Shown here: in pieces, positions 34,270-45,272 of the stretch
Layout: each line of letters begins with the position of its first letter
How positions within the stretch are numbered: the stretch's first letter is position 1
Assembly (NCBI GenBank): GCA_016271365.2
Contig: CM057451.1
Span: 370,037,501 to 370,101,500 of the forward strand
Direction of reading: 5' to 3'
DNA: 64,000 nt
Source of the DNA: Neoceratodus forsteri
Taxonomy: Eukaryota > Chordata > Ceratodontiformes > Ceratodontidae
The notes under the pieces: generated by a model
Databases searched by the model: none
What the model saw: only the letters and a program-made list of their open reading frames with translations
Told to the model about the DNA's origin: nothing
Program-made: the position numbers and the translations under genes

Positions 34270-34605
34270 AGCACCCTTTGCAAACTGTGTGAGAGGCCTT
34301 TCGGCACCATGCAATTCTGCTTAAAGTTGGACCAGCATAACATTCTGTGGTGATTTGCATATGTAGCCCATGATGCTTTGCATTGTGGGGGCATGTGTGA
34401 TTTTGTATTTTCTTGAAACTTGGCTTCCCAGCCAAATGCCCTTTGGGGTAACCCTTGCCTCAGTGTTTGCGCACAGAGGTTCTTTGTACTTTATTTTATT
34501 CATTCATTTATGCATTGATTTATTGATCGATTGATTCGAGTGTACATTTTTGGTCAATTTTATTGAAGGTAACTTTTGTTGTACAATTTTGTTGTTTCTG
34601 CAGCC
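34270..34605 (+). other. Sequence downstream of the ribozyme
   Basis: It includes ATTTGCATATG, an octamer-like motif (34355-34365), and GATGCTTTGCATTGTGGG. A simple-sequence end of TTTATTCATTC and ATTGATTGATTC type lies near 34490-34545. This could be the rest of the ribozyme-bearing retroelement. No reverse transcriptase or GIY-YIG sequence is present. Confidence 0.4.
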
Positions 34606-35060
34606 TACAAACATAGAAACATAGAATTTGATGGCCGATAAGGACCATTTGGCCCACCCAGTCTGCTTATTTTTCCCTTGCCTATCCTGTTACCACAGGC
34701 CCTACTAAATCTCTGCCCCCGGTTCCCAACCAAGGTTTCCTTGTGCTAATCCCTTGCATGCTTGAAGGCCACCACTGTTTTTGCCCCTACCACCTCCACT
34801 GGATGACTGTTTCAGGCATCCACCACTCTTTCAGTGAAGAAGTATTTCCTCATATCTCTCCTAAATTTACTCCCTTCCTGCTTCATTGCATGTCTCCTTG
34901 TTCGTGTGCATCTTTTTCCTCTGAAAAATACTCCCTTCTTGTACCTTATTTAATCCCATGAGGTATTTAAACATCTCTTTCATGTCCCCCCCCCCCCCCA
35001 TCTTAGAGGGTGTACATTTTGAGGTCCTTCAGTCTCTCTCCATGTAGGGCTTCTGATGCA
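34606..35060 (-). mobile_element. CR1 LINE 3' fragment
   Basis: The low-coordinate end has AAACATAGAAACATAGAA, the complement of the CR1 terminal repeat, then GGACCATTTGGCCCACCCAGTC. The CCACCTCCACTGGATGACTG and CACTCTTTCAGTGAAGAAGT blocks are the antisense of the CR1 C-terminal region. It is 5' truncated. Confidence 0.75.
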
Positions 35061-35069
35061 GCACTTCCA

Positions 35070-35555
35070 AAACTAGCATGCTCTAACCTTTGCATTGCTC
35101 ACAAAATTCAGTTCAAATTTCTACTGAGGGTGCTACTGGTTTGTGGATATTACAAACAGACAAACAGAATCCAGTGCCCCCCATGGCACATCTTAGAAAA
35201 AAACATTTAAACTGCCTGAGTTGGCTATTTCCTTACTTTTAACTCCATGAAAACATTGGAACTCCAATGTGAGCAAGCCAAACCACCAATCATCAATGTG
35301 GAACCCCACGGTTTGGTCCCTACTTCCCAACTCTGAAATGCCTGCAGTGGCTACAGTACTCTTAAATAGAGTGCATCACCTAAAACTGACTCCTTCACAG
35401 TAAAGTGCTTCCACACAGGAAATTTCACAGGTGATCAAAGGGAGCATGCTAAAGGGAGAGCCACAAACTCCCAAAACTCTTTAATACATTCAAAAACTAG
35501 CACGATCTAACCTTTACATTGCTTACAAAATTCAATACACATTTCTATTTAGGAG
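35070..35555 (+). repeat. Two copies of a 60-bp segment, 425 bp apart
   Basis: AAAACTAGCATGCTCTAACC (about 35070) and AAAACTAGCACGATCTAACC (about 35495) are each followed by a matching TTTRCATTGCTYACAAAATTCA run. The DNA between is unassigned. Confidence 0.6.
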
Positions 35556-35699
35556 TAGCCACGGCAGGCATTTCAGAGTGGTGAGAGCTAGCCCTAATGA
35601 AGAGTGGTACTGTGGGGAAAAAAGAAAAAGTAAGGACAATCTTCATTCAACTGATGCCGAGTTGAGTTTTTAACTGTTTTCACCCATACACTATAAAAC

Positions 35700-35860
35700 A
35701 TAATGACTGGATTTCTGTTAATAACCATGCTGAAACCACCTCTCATGGTTGCCAGGGCAACAATAAAGCTCTCGCGCTGTGATCTCAAAGTTTACTATGT
35801 TGTCCTGGCAACCACTCGAGGTGGTTACAGCATGGTTATTTACCAAAACCCAGTCATTAT
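35700..35860. repeat. 161-bp palindromic MITE-like element
   Basis: Arms 35700-35762 and 35799-35860 are inverted copies (ATAATGACTGG, ATAACCATGCTG and GGTTGCCAGG blocks) around a 36-base centre. No target duplication could be fixed. Confidence 0.75.
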
Positions 35861-36019
35861 CCTCTATTTATTGATTTGATTTTTATACGTAGCAAACTAA
35901 TACAAGCAACAAGCAACAGAGAAGCACCTCAGGTATGATAAAGAGTAGGTTACAATGCCATGATACTTTCTGCTATCTAGCTAATATGAACATATGAGAG
36001 GTGTCAGCAGATGGGGACC

Positions 36020-37200
36020 TCATGGTCCATCTAATCTGCCCAATACTACTACCCCCCCCCAAGTAGCCTGCATCCTAACCTGTCCCCTATGCTTGTCCCA
36101 TGCTAGTTTGAATTCTCCAATAGTTTTTGATGCTACCACCTCCTGGAGCAGGCTGTTCCATGGGTCTACCACTCTCTGTGAAGAAAAACTTTCTAAGATT
36201 GCTTTGAACCCGCCCCCCACCAATCTTTGATCGTGGCCCCTTGTACATGCTGTCGGGTTCTGCTGATAGAGATGTCCTGACTGAGCTGTGTTTAGACCCT
36301 TCACATGCTTAAATGTTTCGATCATGTCTCCTCTGTCTCTTCTGTGCTCGAGAGAGTATCAGTTTAACTCCCTGAGTCGTGCCTCACATGTCTCATGGTG
36401 CAGACCTTGTACCATTTTGGTGGCTCTTCTTTGCACTGTCTCCAAACATTCAATGTCTTTCCTGAAGTGAGGTCTCCAGAATTGACTGCAGTATTCCAAA
36501 TGCGGCCTCACCAAGGACCTGTAGAGAGGTAGTATCACTTCCTGCTTTTTACTTGTAATGCCTCTGCTAATGCAGCCCAGGATGCCATTTGCCTTCTGTG
36601 CTGCCTTCTCACACTGTTTTCCTACCTTTAAGTTGTCAGTGACTGCTATACCTAGGTCTTGCTCACTCTATGTTTCTTCTAGTTGGTGTTCTCCCAGTGT
36701 ATACTTTCTACATGGGTTTCTTTTACCCATGTGCATTACCGTACACTTTTTGGCATTAAATTTCAACTGCCAATCCTTGGACCATTCCTCTAACTTTTTT
36801 AGGTCAGCTGCTTCATGTTGTCTGCCCCTTCCTGTGAGTCCACTCTGTTGCAGAGCTTTATATCATCTGCAAACAGGCAGACTTTACCCTTTAGTCCATC
36901 TGTGATGTCTCCTACAAAGATGTTGAAGAGTACAGGTCCCAGCACTGACCCCTGTGGGCCTCCACTGGTTACCCTGCCCTCCCCTGACAGAGATCCATTT
37001 ACTAGTACTCTCTGGGTCCTATCTTGTAGCCAGTTGCTAATCCAGTTGACTACCTTCTGTCTGACTCCTGCATGTTCCAGCTTGATGGTAAGCCTTCTGT
37101 GTGGTATGGTGTTGAAGGCCTTGTTGAAATCCAGGTACACCACATCCACTGCCCCTCCCTGATCCACTATTCTGGTGGCCCAGTCGAAGAAGTCAATCAA
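36020..37200 (-). pseudogene. CR1 ORF2 reverse transcriptase and C-terminus
   Basis: The palm is well preserved: VYLDFNKAFNTIPHRRL (residues 21-37 of the 36799-37200 frame), GGPQGSVLGPVLFNIFVGDI, and an intact catalytic FADDIKLCN at residues 110-118. GGPQG replaces the usual GVPQG. Downstream the C-terminal stretch SQRVVDPWNSLLQEVV (36020-36325) is in another frame. Because FADD is intact, this copy is probably younger than the CR1 at 13-15 kb. Confidence 0.85.
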
Positions 37201-37507
37201 ATTGGTTTGACAAGATCATCCTGCTGTGAAGACATGTTGCCTCAGGTCTATTTTTTTGGAATCTTTGAGATATGTCACAATCCTATCTTTTAGTAGGAAA
37301 TCCATAATTTTCCTTATGATGGATGTCAGACTGACTGGGTGGTAATTTCCTGCCTCCTCCTTGCTTCCGCTCTTGTGCAAAGGCACAACTGTTGCTGTCT
37401 TCCAGTCCTAAGGTCCTGTCCTGCTGTCCAGTGATATGTTGTAGAGCTCCACTAGTGATGTAGCCAGTTCCTCTCTGAGCTTCTTCAATACTCTAGGGTG
37501 TATGGCG

Positions 37508-37954
37508 TCAGGCCCAATGGCCTTGTCCCACCTTCAGTCTATTCGGCTCTTCTAAGACCCTTTCCCGTGTGAAGGGGCTGGTGTCAATTCCCTGGGCGGT
37601 GTGTTCTGCCTGTCCCAGTGTGGGACCCTTGCTGCTGTCTTCTATGGTGAAGATGGAGCAAAAGAAGTCGTTTAAGGCTTGGGCCTTGTCCTCATCTTTC
37701 TCTGCTGTCTTATCCTCCTTGGTTGCTATTTGGACTATTCTGCCCTTGGTTTTTCTCTTTTCCCTTATGTATCTGTAGAAGGTTTTGTCTCCCTTCTTAA
37801 CACCCTGAGCTGTTTTTTCCTCAATCTGTGCCTTTGCCCTTCTGATTGTCTTCCCTGCCACTTTCAATTTATTCCCGTATTCTTCCCCATCTGCTTCACA
37901 TTTTGTTTGTTTAAATTTTTCAAAAGCCCTTCTTTTCTCCTTGATTTTGGTCAC
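37508..37954 (-). pseudogene. CR1 ORF2 linker between endonuclease and reverse transcriptase
   Basis: A basic, Lys-rich region with KKGDKTFYRYIREKRKTKGR followed by LNDFFCSIFTIEDSSKGP is the conserved CR1 linker. It matches 62616-62948 in the plus-strand CR1. Confidence 0.8.
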
Positions 37955-38510
37955 TACATCATTTGTGAACCAGAGAGGCCCTTTTCCTTCTTTTGCACTT
38001 GCTGGTCTGCCTTGTGCAAGTTGTTGTTACTGAGTGAAGAGCTGCCTTTAAGGAATTCCAGCATTCCTCAACATCCCCCGAGTTTTTACCTTTTATTGTC
38101 TGTGAACATAGTTCACATTTCAGATAAGTTAGCTTTCCTGAAGTCTTTTATCTTGATTTTGGTGTGACTAAAGTTCTCTGCGTTGTTAACAGTTACCCAG
38201 ATTGGCCTGTGGTTACTGGTCCCTAGATTATCTCCCACTTGAGCATCTGTGACTCTGGTGCTGTTTCTGAGTACCAGGTCCAAAATTGCTCAGTCTCTGG
38301 TGGGTAGGTTCACAAGTTGATGCAAACCTGCCCCCCACCCCCCACCAGTGCAAATAGGAAATCCCTGCTGTGACCAGTGGATGCTGTGTAAGATTATCAA
38401 TCCACATCTGGTAGATTGAAGTCTCTCACCAGCAGCAATTCACCCTTCTCTGCCATCCTCATGATAGTTTCTAGGAGCTCTTTGTCCACCTCAGCTTCCT
38501 GGGATGGGGG

Positions 38511-38992
38511 TCAGTAGATGACTCCCACCTGGATTTTGGTTTTGTTTTGGGTTCCAAGTGTTACCCAAAGGGATTCTGCTTTACCATTTCTGCCCTGTAT
38601 TTCTGTTGCACAGGTATCCTCTTTTACATACAGTGCCACCCCTTTCCCTTTTTCCCTTCCCTGTCTTTCCAGAACAGCATGTAGCCTGAGATGGTGACAT
38701 CCCAAGTGTGGTTTCCGGTAAACCAGGTCTCTGTGACTGTGACCCAATCTAATTTTGCCTCTGCTATCGTGGTTGAGAGATCTGGGATTTTGTTTGGTAG
38801 ACTACGAGCATTTATGCACAATGCCTGCCATCCCTGTCTCTGTCGGCCCACTGCATGGTTACCAAGTTTGGGTTGTGAATTTTCGTAGCAATGCATGTTC
38901 CGAGTCCTGTTGGTGTGCATTTGTGTTGTACTAGCTGTTGCTGAGGGAGGGGCAACTGGCAGCCCTTTTGATGCAAGGGAAGCCCATGCCAC
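38511..38992 (-). pseudogene. CR1 ORF2 endonuclease, N-terminal half
   Basis: CINARSLPNKIPDLSTTI and DWVTVTETWFTGNH are the first endonuclease motifs, followed after a frame change by VALYVKEDTCATEIQ and QVGVIY. The GDFN and SDH motifs expected further downstream lie in frames broken by stops around 38200-38510. It begins directly after the ORF1 stop. Confidence 0.8.
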
Positions 38993-39005
38993 CCCTCCCC
39001 ATCCA

Positions 39006-39626
39006 CTAGTTTAACTGACCTATGTGCACATAGAACTTTTGGCCAAGTGCCCTGGTTCCTCCTTTGGTGAGGTATAGGCTGTCATACCCAAAGAATTCCA
39101 GCTTCCAGAAGTTCCGCCAATTTCCAACAAAGTGGTGACCTTTTTCCTGGCACCATCCCCTAAGCCAGGTATTAAGCTCAGAGGTGTCCTCCACCTTGAT
39201 TTTCTGCCTGCTGACTCCTTTTTTCCAAACAGGCAGAATTTCAGAGTAAGTGATACTGGTTGAAAGTGTAGTAAGTTTTTCACCTAGTCTGCTGAGATTT
39301 TGTTTTGTTTTCTCTATCGATTTACTGACAAGATCATTTGTACCTATGTGGAGTATGAACTGTTTCCCACGCTGCACGCCTCGAATGATTCTACCAATGC
39401 AATTTGTGTCTATCCATACTGACGTTCCATGGAAACACCTGACTGTAGTAGAAGTATGATTCTCCTGAAGGTGAGTTCCTACACCCCTAATCATTGAGTC
39501 GCCGATTATTAGTACAGGTTTTCTATTATCCTTTTTGGTGGTTTTAGTAGTTGAGTGCACCTCTGGGTGCTGCTGAATGCTGGTTTTAGTATTTGAGTGC
39601 ACATCTGGGTGCTGTTTGGGGTGCAC
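39006..39626 (-). CDS. CR1 ORF1 esterase domain (SGNH/GDSL type)
   Basis: This 206-codon open frame encodes an SGNH-hydrolase fold. Block I is KPVLIIGDSMIRG with the catalytic serine, and block III is FILHIGTNDLVS with the GxND motif. Block V reads GYDSLYLTKGGTRALG, where the family usually has DxxHL, so the catalytic histidine appears replaced by tyrosine. Esterase domains in ORF1 are known for CR1-like elements of several vertebrates. The upstream zinc-finger-like part lies at 39689-39985 in another frame. The TAG at 39006-39008 is followed almost at once by the ORF2 endonuclease frame. Confidence 0.75.
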   Translation of the reverse strand: MHPKQHPDVHSNTKTSIQQHPEVHSTTKTTKKDNRKPVLIIGDSMIRGVGTHLQENHTSTTVRCFHGTSVWIDTNCIGRIIRGVQRGKQFILHIGTNDLVSKSIEKTKQNLSRLGEKLTTLSTSITYSEILPVWKKGVSRQKIKVEDTSELNTWLRGWCQEKGHHFVGNWRNFWKLEFFGYDSLYLTKGGTRALGQKFYVHIGQLN

Positions 39627-39688
39627 AGAACCATCAACTCTTGGTGAGCTAGTTGACTGGCAGATAGTGCAGCATACCTATTTGATAT

Positions 39689-39985
39689 TTAAATAGGTAT
39701 ATTACCTCCTACTGTTGAGGTTTTGTTGCCTTTTCTATGAACCTGCTGCCAGCCCCCTGGTCTATTTATCCTCTGTGGTTGGGAATACCTTGGAGCCACA
39801 GGTGTTACGTTATTGCATGGTGGGAGCTGGTATAGCACTGCATGGAGGAATTTTATCTCAGCCCATGCTGCATGTAGCTGAACTTTGAGGTCCCTGATTG
39901 AGGAACATGTTGGACAGTGCCCTACTCTGTGAATGAAGGCTTTCATAAAAAGTGTGCCACAGTCGTTGCAGTTTAAATAGTTCAT
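39689..39985 (-). pseudogene. CR1 ORF1 N-terminal zinc-finger-like region
   Basis: NCNDCGTLFMKAFIHRVGHC followed by PTC gives paired Cys and His residues in a C-x2-C...H-x3-H/C-x2-C pattern, resembling the PHD-like finger of CR1 ORF1. The segment RDLKVQLHAAWAEIKFLHAV could form a short coiled coil. A frame break separates it from the esterase. Confidence 0.6.
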
Positions 39986-40013
39986 GGCGGCTATAATTTC
40001 CTAGAGTTTAATG

Positions 40014-40250
40014 GCAAGAGATATAGGTTGCCTTGGGCAATCTGCAGACGAAAAATAAAAGTATAACTGCTTCTATGCTGAGCCAGATGCCAGTGTTTGT
40101 CGAAGGCTTGGCTGTTGCTCTGAGCAGTGAACAGAGCTCCAGGTAATGATAGATGTAGGTTGCCTTAGGCAATCTGTGGACAAAAGTTAAAGGCCAGTTG
40201 CCGCTGCCGTGAGCAGTGAACTGAGGAAAGATTGTGGAAGAAATAGAGGT
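40014..40250 (-). repeat. Duplicated segment in the CR1 5' UTR
   Basis: AGRTATAGGTTGCCTTRGGC-type sequence with CAATCTG follows at about 40014 and again at about 40144, 130 bases apart. Each is followed by an AGCAGTGAACWGAG block. Repeated 5' UTR modules often act as internal promoters in LINEs, which is inferred here. Confidence 0.6.
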
Positions 40251-40261
40251 CAAGGTTATGA

Positions 40262-41160
40262 TAGAAAATATATTTAGAATTTTTTTTTTATCTTATCAGC
40301 TGTCCTCTTGGTCTAGCGATTGGAGAAGGATGCAAGGATTGGGGTGAGGATGAGAGCCCAAATATAATTGCATATAATACATGGAGTGTAGTGCCTGCAA
40401 GTTAAAGGTTCAAGGGACAAAATCTAGTCTCATTTCTGGTGTGTAAATAGCCCACCTATACCACAGTAGCTCAAATTTTCCATCATATGATTAAGCTTTG
40501 CAGTCAATTTCTCATATCATAAACCTATATCATAAGATATTGCCAATGTTGTATTGTCGGTACTGTAGGAGTATGCTAGAGTCTGGTAAATGCCTTTTAG
40601 GCCACTAACAAACATACATATAACAACATTTTCATATGTAGTTCATGGAATCCTGAGAGAGGATCCAGAAACAGCAATGTTGTGGTAGGGAGGGTGAAAT
40701 CTGTACCGTACATGGACTGCGGCACAGTCACTAACTGATCCGAATATGGTTGAAGTGCAGGGCACAGCCAGAAAAGTTGTCCATTAGTCACTAGAGAGGT
40801 GCCACAGTCCCTCCAGCATTGATATTCCTTGGTAGGGTAGAATTTAGTGACTATATGTGGGGTATGGAAGAACTGGATAACCGTCTTCCAAGAGAATTCC
40901 TTCCAGGCATGCAATGGAATCAGTCCATGGACATGGGGATAAGTATCAGTTCCAGGTCTTGGGTTCTATCTGAACTTGTAAGTCTGCCTCCCACCATACT
41001 CTGATGCCATATACTCAATGATCTTTCAGATCAAATGAAGCTTAGTAAGCAGAGGAGATAAGATAGGGTGCTACCTCTTCCTTCAGTATCTAAATAAATG
41101 ATGAAATTGTGCTATGTCTTGCTCTGCTGGCCACTTCTGTATTTCAAATTTTAAATACAG
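40262..41160 (-). pseudogene. Tx1/L1-like ORF2 C-terminus and 3' UTR
   Basis: The minus strand at 40597-40914 reads AWKEFSWKTVIQFFHTPHIV, then CWRDCGTS and GQLFWLCPALQPY. This is the cysteine-rich C-terminal region of L1-type ORF2. LLVA, a stop and KAFTRL continue the family pattern, so the stop is a mutation. The 3' end is an A-tail (poly-T on the plus strand at 40281-40289). The copy is 5' truncated and abuts the CR1 5' end. Confidence 0.7.
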
Positions 41161-42158
41161 TAGTGAGACACTTGAGTGTATCTAAAGTGATCTGCAGGGT
41201 GTAGCGAAAAGGCAGTTTGAAGTTCGGGAAAATGTGTATTAATAATTAATTGCATTTTTGGTTGTTTATAGTTCTACCCATTTACTGTTTGAACGTTAAC
41301 AGTGGTGGCTCCAGAAATGGCCATGATGAGGACGAATGTTACTCTTTGTCCGCATCAGGCCTGTGTCCAATTAAACTTTTGTGCAGTACCCTCATTACAG
41401 ATTCAAAACTATCACCCCTAAAAACAGCTCTCATCCATACGGTTTTAGACATTTTACAGTGCCATTATAGTTTGTGCCACTTCTGCACAAAAAAGGAATG
41501 TATGAATTACTGCAAGTCTTGTTCAGTTATGTGAATACACATCTTTTTCATTTATTGAAGTCAGTATCAAGAACACGACTGCAGGCTGAATCTCATGTAG
41601 TTATTGCATTTACAATGGCAATAAATAAAAGATGAAGTAATGTAATTGGTCTATTTGATGAAGATTGCACTGATGCACTACAGGTAATACATTACGTAAC
41701 TTTATGAGTGGGTTCATTCTACTGTACCTTGAGAAGATAAATATTACCATTGTAGGGGAGTTATAGTACATTGTTATTACTTTTCTGAGTGTTTACCATC
41801 AAGTTTGACAATGGAACAATAATGTTGCTACCGTAACTTATGAGTCAGACATGCAACACTTAGCCCAGGAGCTAAGGGGTGTTTGCCCATGCTAACTGGA
41901 GTTTGCCACCGTTTTGGGTGTGGTCTATATTCAGACACCCCCACAGCATAGGCAAAACCTGCTAGCACCTGAGTACTAAGTTACAGCTGTGCCTTTGTAA
42001 ATGAGGGGGTATTCCCCTGCGTGAGAGGTATGTACAGGCAGTAAATGCCACCCAAATGGGCACAAGTTACTGCCTTTGCAAACCCTGACTTAAGACGCTG
42101 GTGGTGGGTAAAGAAACTGCAGTCACCAGCCCCAGCCCATTGAAGCACTGACTTCCCT
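41161..42158. other. Unassigned sequence
   Basis: The open frame at 41250-41534 shows no recognisable family and has no supporting context. No array is seen. Confidence 0.3.
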
Positions 42159-42300
42159 CGTGTCCAGTGATGCCCCTCCCCCCAATTTCTATCCCCATAC
42201 TGGAATTGTTGTTCTCTGTGTGTAGTGCCCCGATTCTCTTCCTGTAAATGAATAGTTTTTCTGGTGTCTAGCGGCAGCCCCTGTGACACAGACAGCCAGC
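42159..42300 (+). repeat. Dispersed ~60-bp minisatellite, locus 1
   Basis: Two to three degenerate units contain a TGGTGTCTAGYGGCA-type block, a CCCATACTGGAAT block and AATGAATAGTTTTT. The same unit recurs at 43429-43620 and 48235-48350. Confidence 0.55.
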
Positions 42301-43428
42301 TCTGAGTGCTCGAGTGCTGTATTAATTTTTTTTATTACATATAAAATATCTGATGGGAAGGTCAGTTTGAGGAAACTACTGTCTTACTGGAACTGACACA
42401 TCAAAAACCCCTAGGGAAAAGTTCAAAGGACAGGAGGTATTTTAAACTGCAGAGATCTGGGGTGCAATTACCTTGTCAGTTTGCTTTCATCCCAGGAAAT
42501 AAGATTAGCCATTCATAATTCCCTCAGGGAAGATTCTTTGACTTGCATAGTTACCAGGGAGAACTTGTGAGGAGGGGTGTCGGAGAGAGGCCAGAATGGA
42601 CATTGAAGAGGTTTGATGTCTGGGCAAGGCAGGATCCAGATGACTTTGGAAGGTCAAATACACATTTCCCAGGAAGCCTTGGGAGGACATCACAGAATCT
42701 GTTTATGTGTATGTGTGTGTGTGTGTGTGGCAGAAAAAAAAAAAACAGTTCTGACCAGTTACCCTGAGGAGAGGAAATTGAGTATGTCACTTATCCTTTT
42801 ACCCAACTGAGCAAGCCTTAGAGACACACAAGACAATTTTCTGACTGGGAGAAGAGAGACCCTCAAAGCACTGAAAGAAAGTAAGCATCAGACAAGATTA
42901 GTCTGAAGTTATAAATTGTAGGAACTGTACTTTTTTACCTGTTTGTTTTAAGGTTGTATGTGCTGGGATATATATTTTGTTGTGTAATTATTGTTCTGTT
43001 TTAATATTTTTAAAGTAAAGAGATATTATTACAATGGAACTGTCTGGAGTGCCTTGGCATTTCTTTTTTATTTAAGTGGAGTTTTTAAAGGTTATAAGTA
43101 ACACTGTGTATGGGCTTATTGTATACCAAACTGGGAAATGGATAGAGTTCTCTAAAGTCTTGCATATAGTTCTAAGAGTTCATTTGAAAGACCTGGTTGG
43201 GTGCCCATAGGCAAATATATCTGGCCCCCCTAAAGACAGAATTATCTAAGCCTGATAATTGGGTACACTAACAAGAGGTTATCAGTTTGAATCCCTTCAG
43301 AGCTTGAGACTAAGGTGACTTGAACCCACAAGACAGACAAGAGGGTTACCTTGTCTGTCACACTGTACATAAATCATACGCTCAGAGGTTGGCACTTTGG
43401 GAGTAGAGGGCTGACTGGCTGAGTAAGT
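42301..43428. other. Unassigned; GT microsatellite near 42705-42729
   Basis: A (GT)n run is followed by an A-run. The rest shows no recognised homology. Confidence 0.35.
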
Positions 43429-43620
43429 TTGTGACACCCCCAGCCTCTGATTCCCATTCCCGTACTTGAATAATTTTTTCCTGGTGTTTCGTGGTACCCC
43501 CCCAACCTCAAATTCCCATCCCATACTTAAATAGTTTTTCCCTGGTGTCTAGTGCCACCCCTCCTCTGATCCCTGTCCCTGTAATTGAATAGTTATTCCC
43601 TGGCATCTAGCAGACCCCCC
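43429..43620 (+). repeat. Dispersed ~60-bp minisatellite, locus 2
   Basis: CTGGTG or CTGGCA blocks begin at 43481, 43542 and 43600 (spacing 61 and 58). Each is preceded by a TTGAATARTTTTTCC block and followed by a CCCC-rich stretch. Three units. Confidence 0.75.
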
Positions 43621-45272
43621 AACACCAGCTGCACCAAGAGAGCCACCTTGCCAATTCCTCTTACTTCCATCACTTGCAGTGCCATGCAGATCTGATACGG
43701 CGACTGTCAAAGTCCTCCTCTTACCATCTCAGCCAGCTGTGGTGTGCGCATTGTGTACATCATAAGGAGCATGCTGTCAATACAGTGAAGAAATTCTGCA
43801 GAGGTACAGGCTGAGGAGTGTGTACCCTTCTTGCCACCCCCACCTTTCCTGAGCCCACCAAGATCCATCCACTCCACCTCTGCTTAGGCACCATTAAGGG
43901 AATGGTGGCAGATGTTATGGCCCCTGGGGTAGTGAAGATGGTTCCATGCATCCTTGCCAGTTCAATCTGGAGTCCCATAATCTCTGTCCCCAACCCAGAG
44001 AGGTGAGTACAAACGAGGCAGCTCCTCAGTCTCCAGAAGTTGTCCAGAAAGATTGCTGCTACACTGTACCACTCCCATGCGCTTTGTTTCCTTTACTTTA
44101 GTGCCTGTTGAAACTTCCCTGTGCCGTACTGCCTCCTTTCTATGCCCATTGAATTCCTACCTCTCCCTTTGCTTTTCTGAAATGTATTTTGGTACCCTAC
44201 CCTAGATAGGGTGCCTCTTGTTTTCCCTTTTTTAAAACCACCTTACTGTGCCTAACTTGTTCTGGGTGTCTACTACTTCTTACTCACATACCAAAACCTA
44301 ATTTGTTACCCTACCCTAGACTGGGTATCTCCTGATTTCCCTTTTCTCCCTACCTATACCTGCCTTATCCTTGTGCCTATTACCCCTTACCCATCAGACG
44401 TTAACTCACTGTCTGTATCTACCTACCTGAAGCTGACTGTTTCAGTATATCAGGCACAGTACTGTTATTTCCTACCTTGGCCTGGTGTTCTTCCTGCAGA
44501 GTCTCCTGTGGACTGTCTGTGGATGCCTATATGTGATTATGATTTATTTATTCATTTAGTTTTTATTTACCAGGTAAGTGCACTAGACATCAAATGCCTG
44601 TTGGCAGGCAAGACCTGGGAGATTACAAACAAAATGACAAAAAGGCATCACAATCTGTCAGCCCATCGGTGCAGTGGTAGTGACACCACTTGCAAAACCA
44701 ATGACCCAGGTTCATAAGCAAACCCAGGGAGTCAGAGGGCTGGCCAGGCCAGGAGGAAGAGGACTGAGCATCCCATATACTGCTCTCCTCCTCCAGGGGA
44801 AGGGTGGAGAAGCCACCTGTGCTTGACTGACCCCTTGCAGAGGCTGGAAGTCCAACAGCTGGGGCTGGACAAACTTGTGAGGCATGCTAGACATTCAGCA
44901 TGAGTGCCATTAACATCACTGTGTGCCATGCTTCCCTGGGGAGAAAACAGGCAAAGCAATCCAACCTCAGCATAAGAACATCCACCCCCACATCATAGAC
45001 CCTACACTGCCAACCAAGACACTCGCTCCCACTGTACTGAACTAGTCTGTATTGGGGAGGGGCCTCTCGGTGACCCTGCTCTGGGGGGAAAGCCAGGGTG
45101 TTCAGGAGATGAGGTAAGTCCCAGGATGAATGACAGGGCTGAGCATTGGAGTTAGGACCGATGGGGGCCAGCTGGATGGGGAACATAAAGCATACTAAAT
45201 AACAACAAACAAAAAAAAGACATCACAATATACGAGTACAAAGAGATACATACAATTAGTACATGGCAGTTT
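43621..45272. other. Mostly unassigned; includes a SINE-like patch
   Basis: At 44545-44640 a TTTATTTATTCATTTAG stretch with TTTACCAGGTAAGTGCA resembles the antisense LINE/SINE tails seen elsewhere in the window. Apart from the tRNA-like head at 44659-44720, nothing else is recognised. Confidence 0.35.
44659..44720 (+). mobile_element. Possible tRNA-derived SINE head
   Basis: GCCCATCGGTGCAGTGGTAG followed by TGACACC resembles a tRNA A box, and ACCCAGGTTCATAAGC resembles a B box about 40 bases later. The spacing fits RNA polymerase III. The body is not recognised. Confidence 0.4.

Larger units (their letters stand above)
35985..40255 (-). mobile_element. Near-complete CR1 LINE
   Basis: On the minus strand this 4.3-kb element shows all CR1 parts in order. 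These are a 5' UTR with a duplicated segment (copies near 40014 and 40144), ORF1 with zinc-finger-like (39689-39985) and esterase (39006-39626) regions, ORF2 endonuclease (38511-38992), a linker (37508-37954), reverse transcriptase (36799-37200) and the C-terminal and 3' region (35985-36480). The 3' edge carries GGACCTCATGGTCCATCTAA near 36015. Several frameshifts and stops lie in ORF2. A Tx1/L1 tail directly abuts the 5' end. Confidence 0.85.

Noticed and set aside
41250..41534. 94-codon plus-strand frame with several cysteines
   Set aside because: No recognisable family, no neighbouring exon signals or conservation evidence, and length within chance for this composition.
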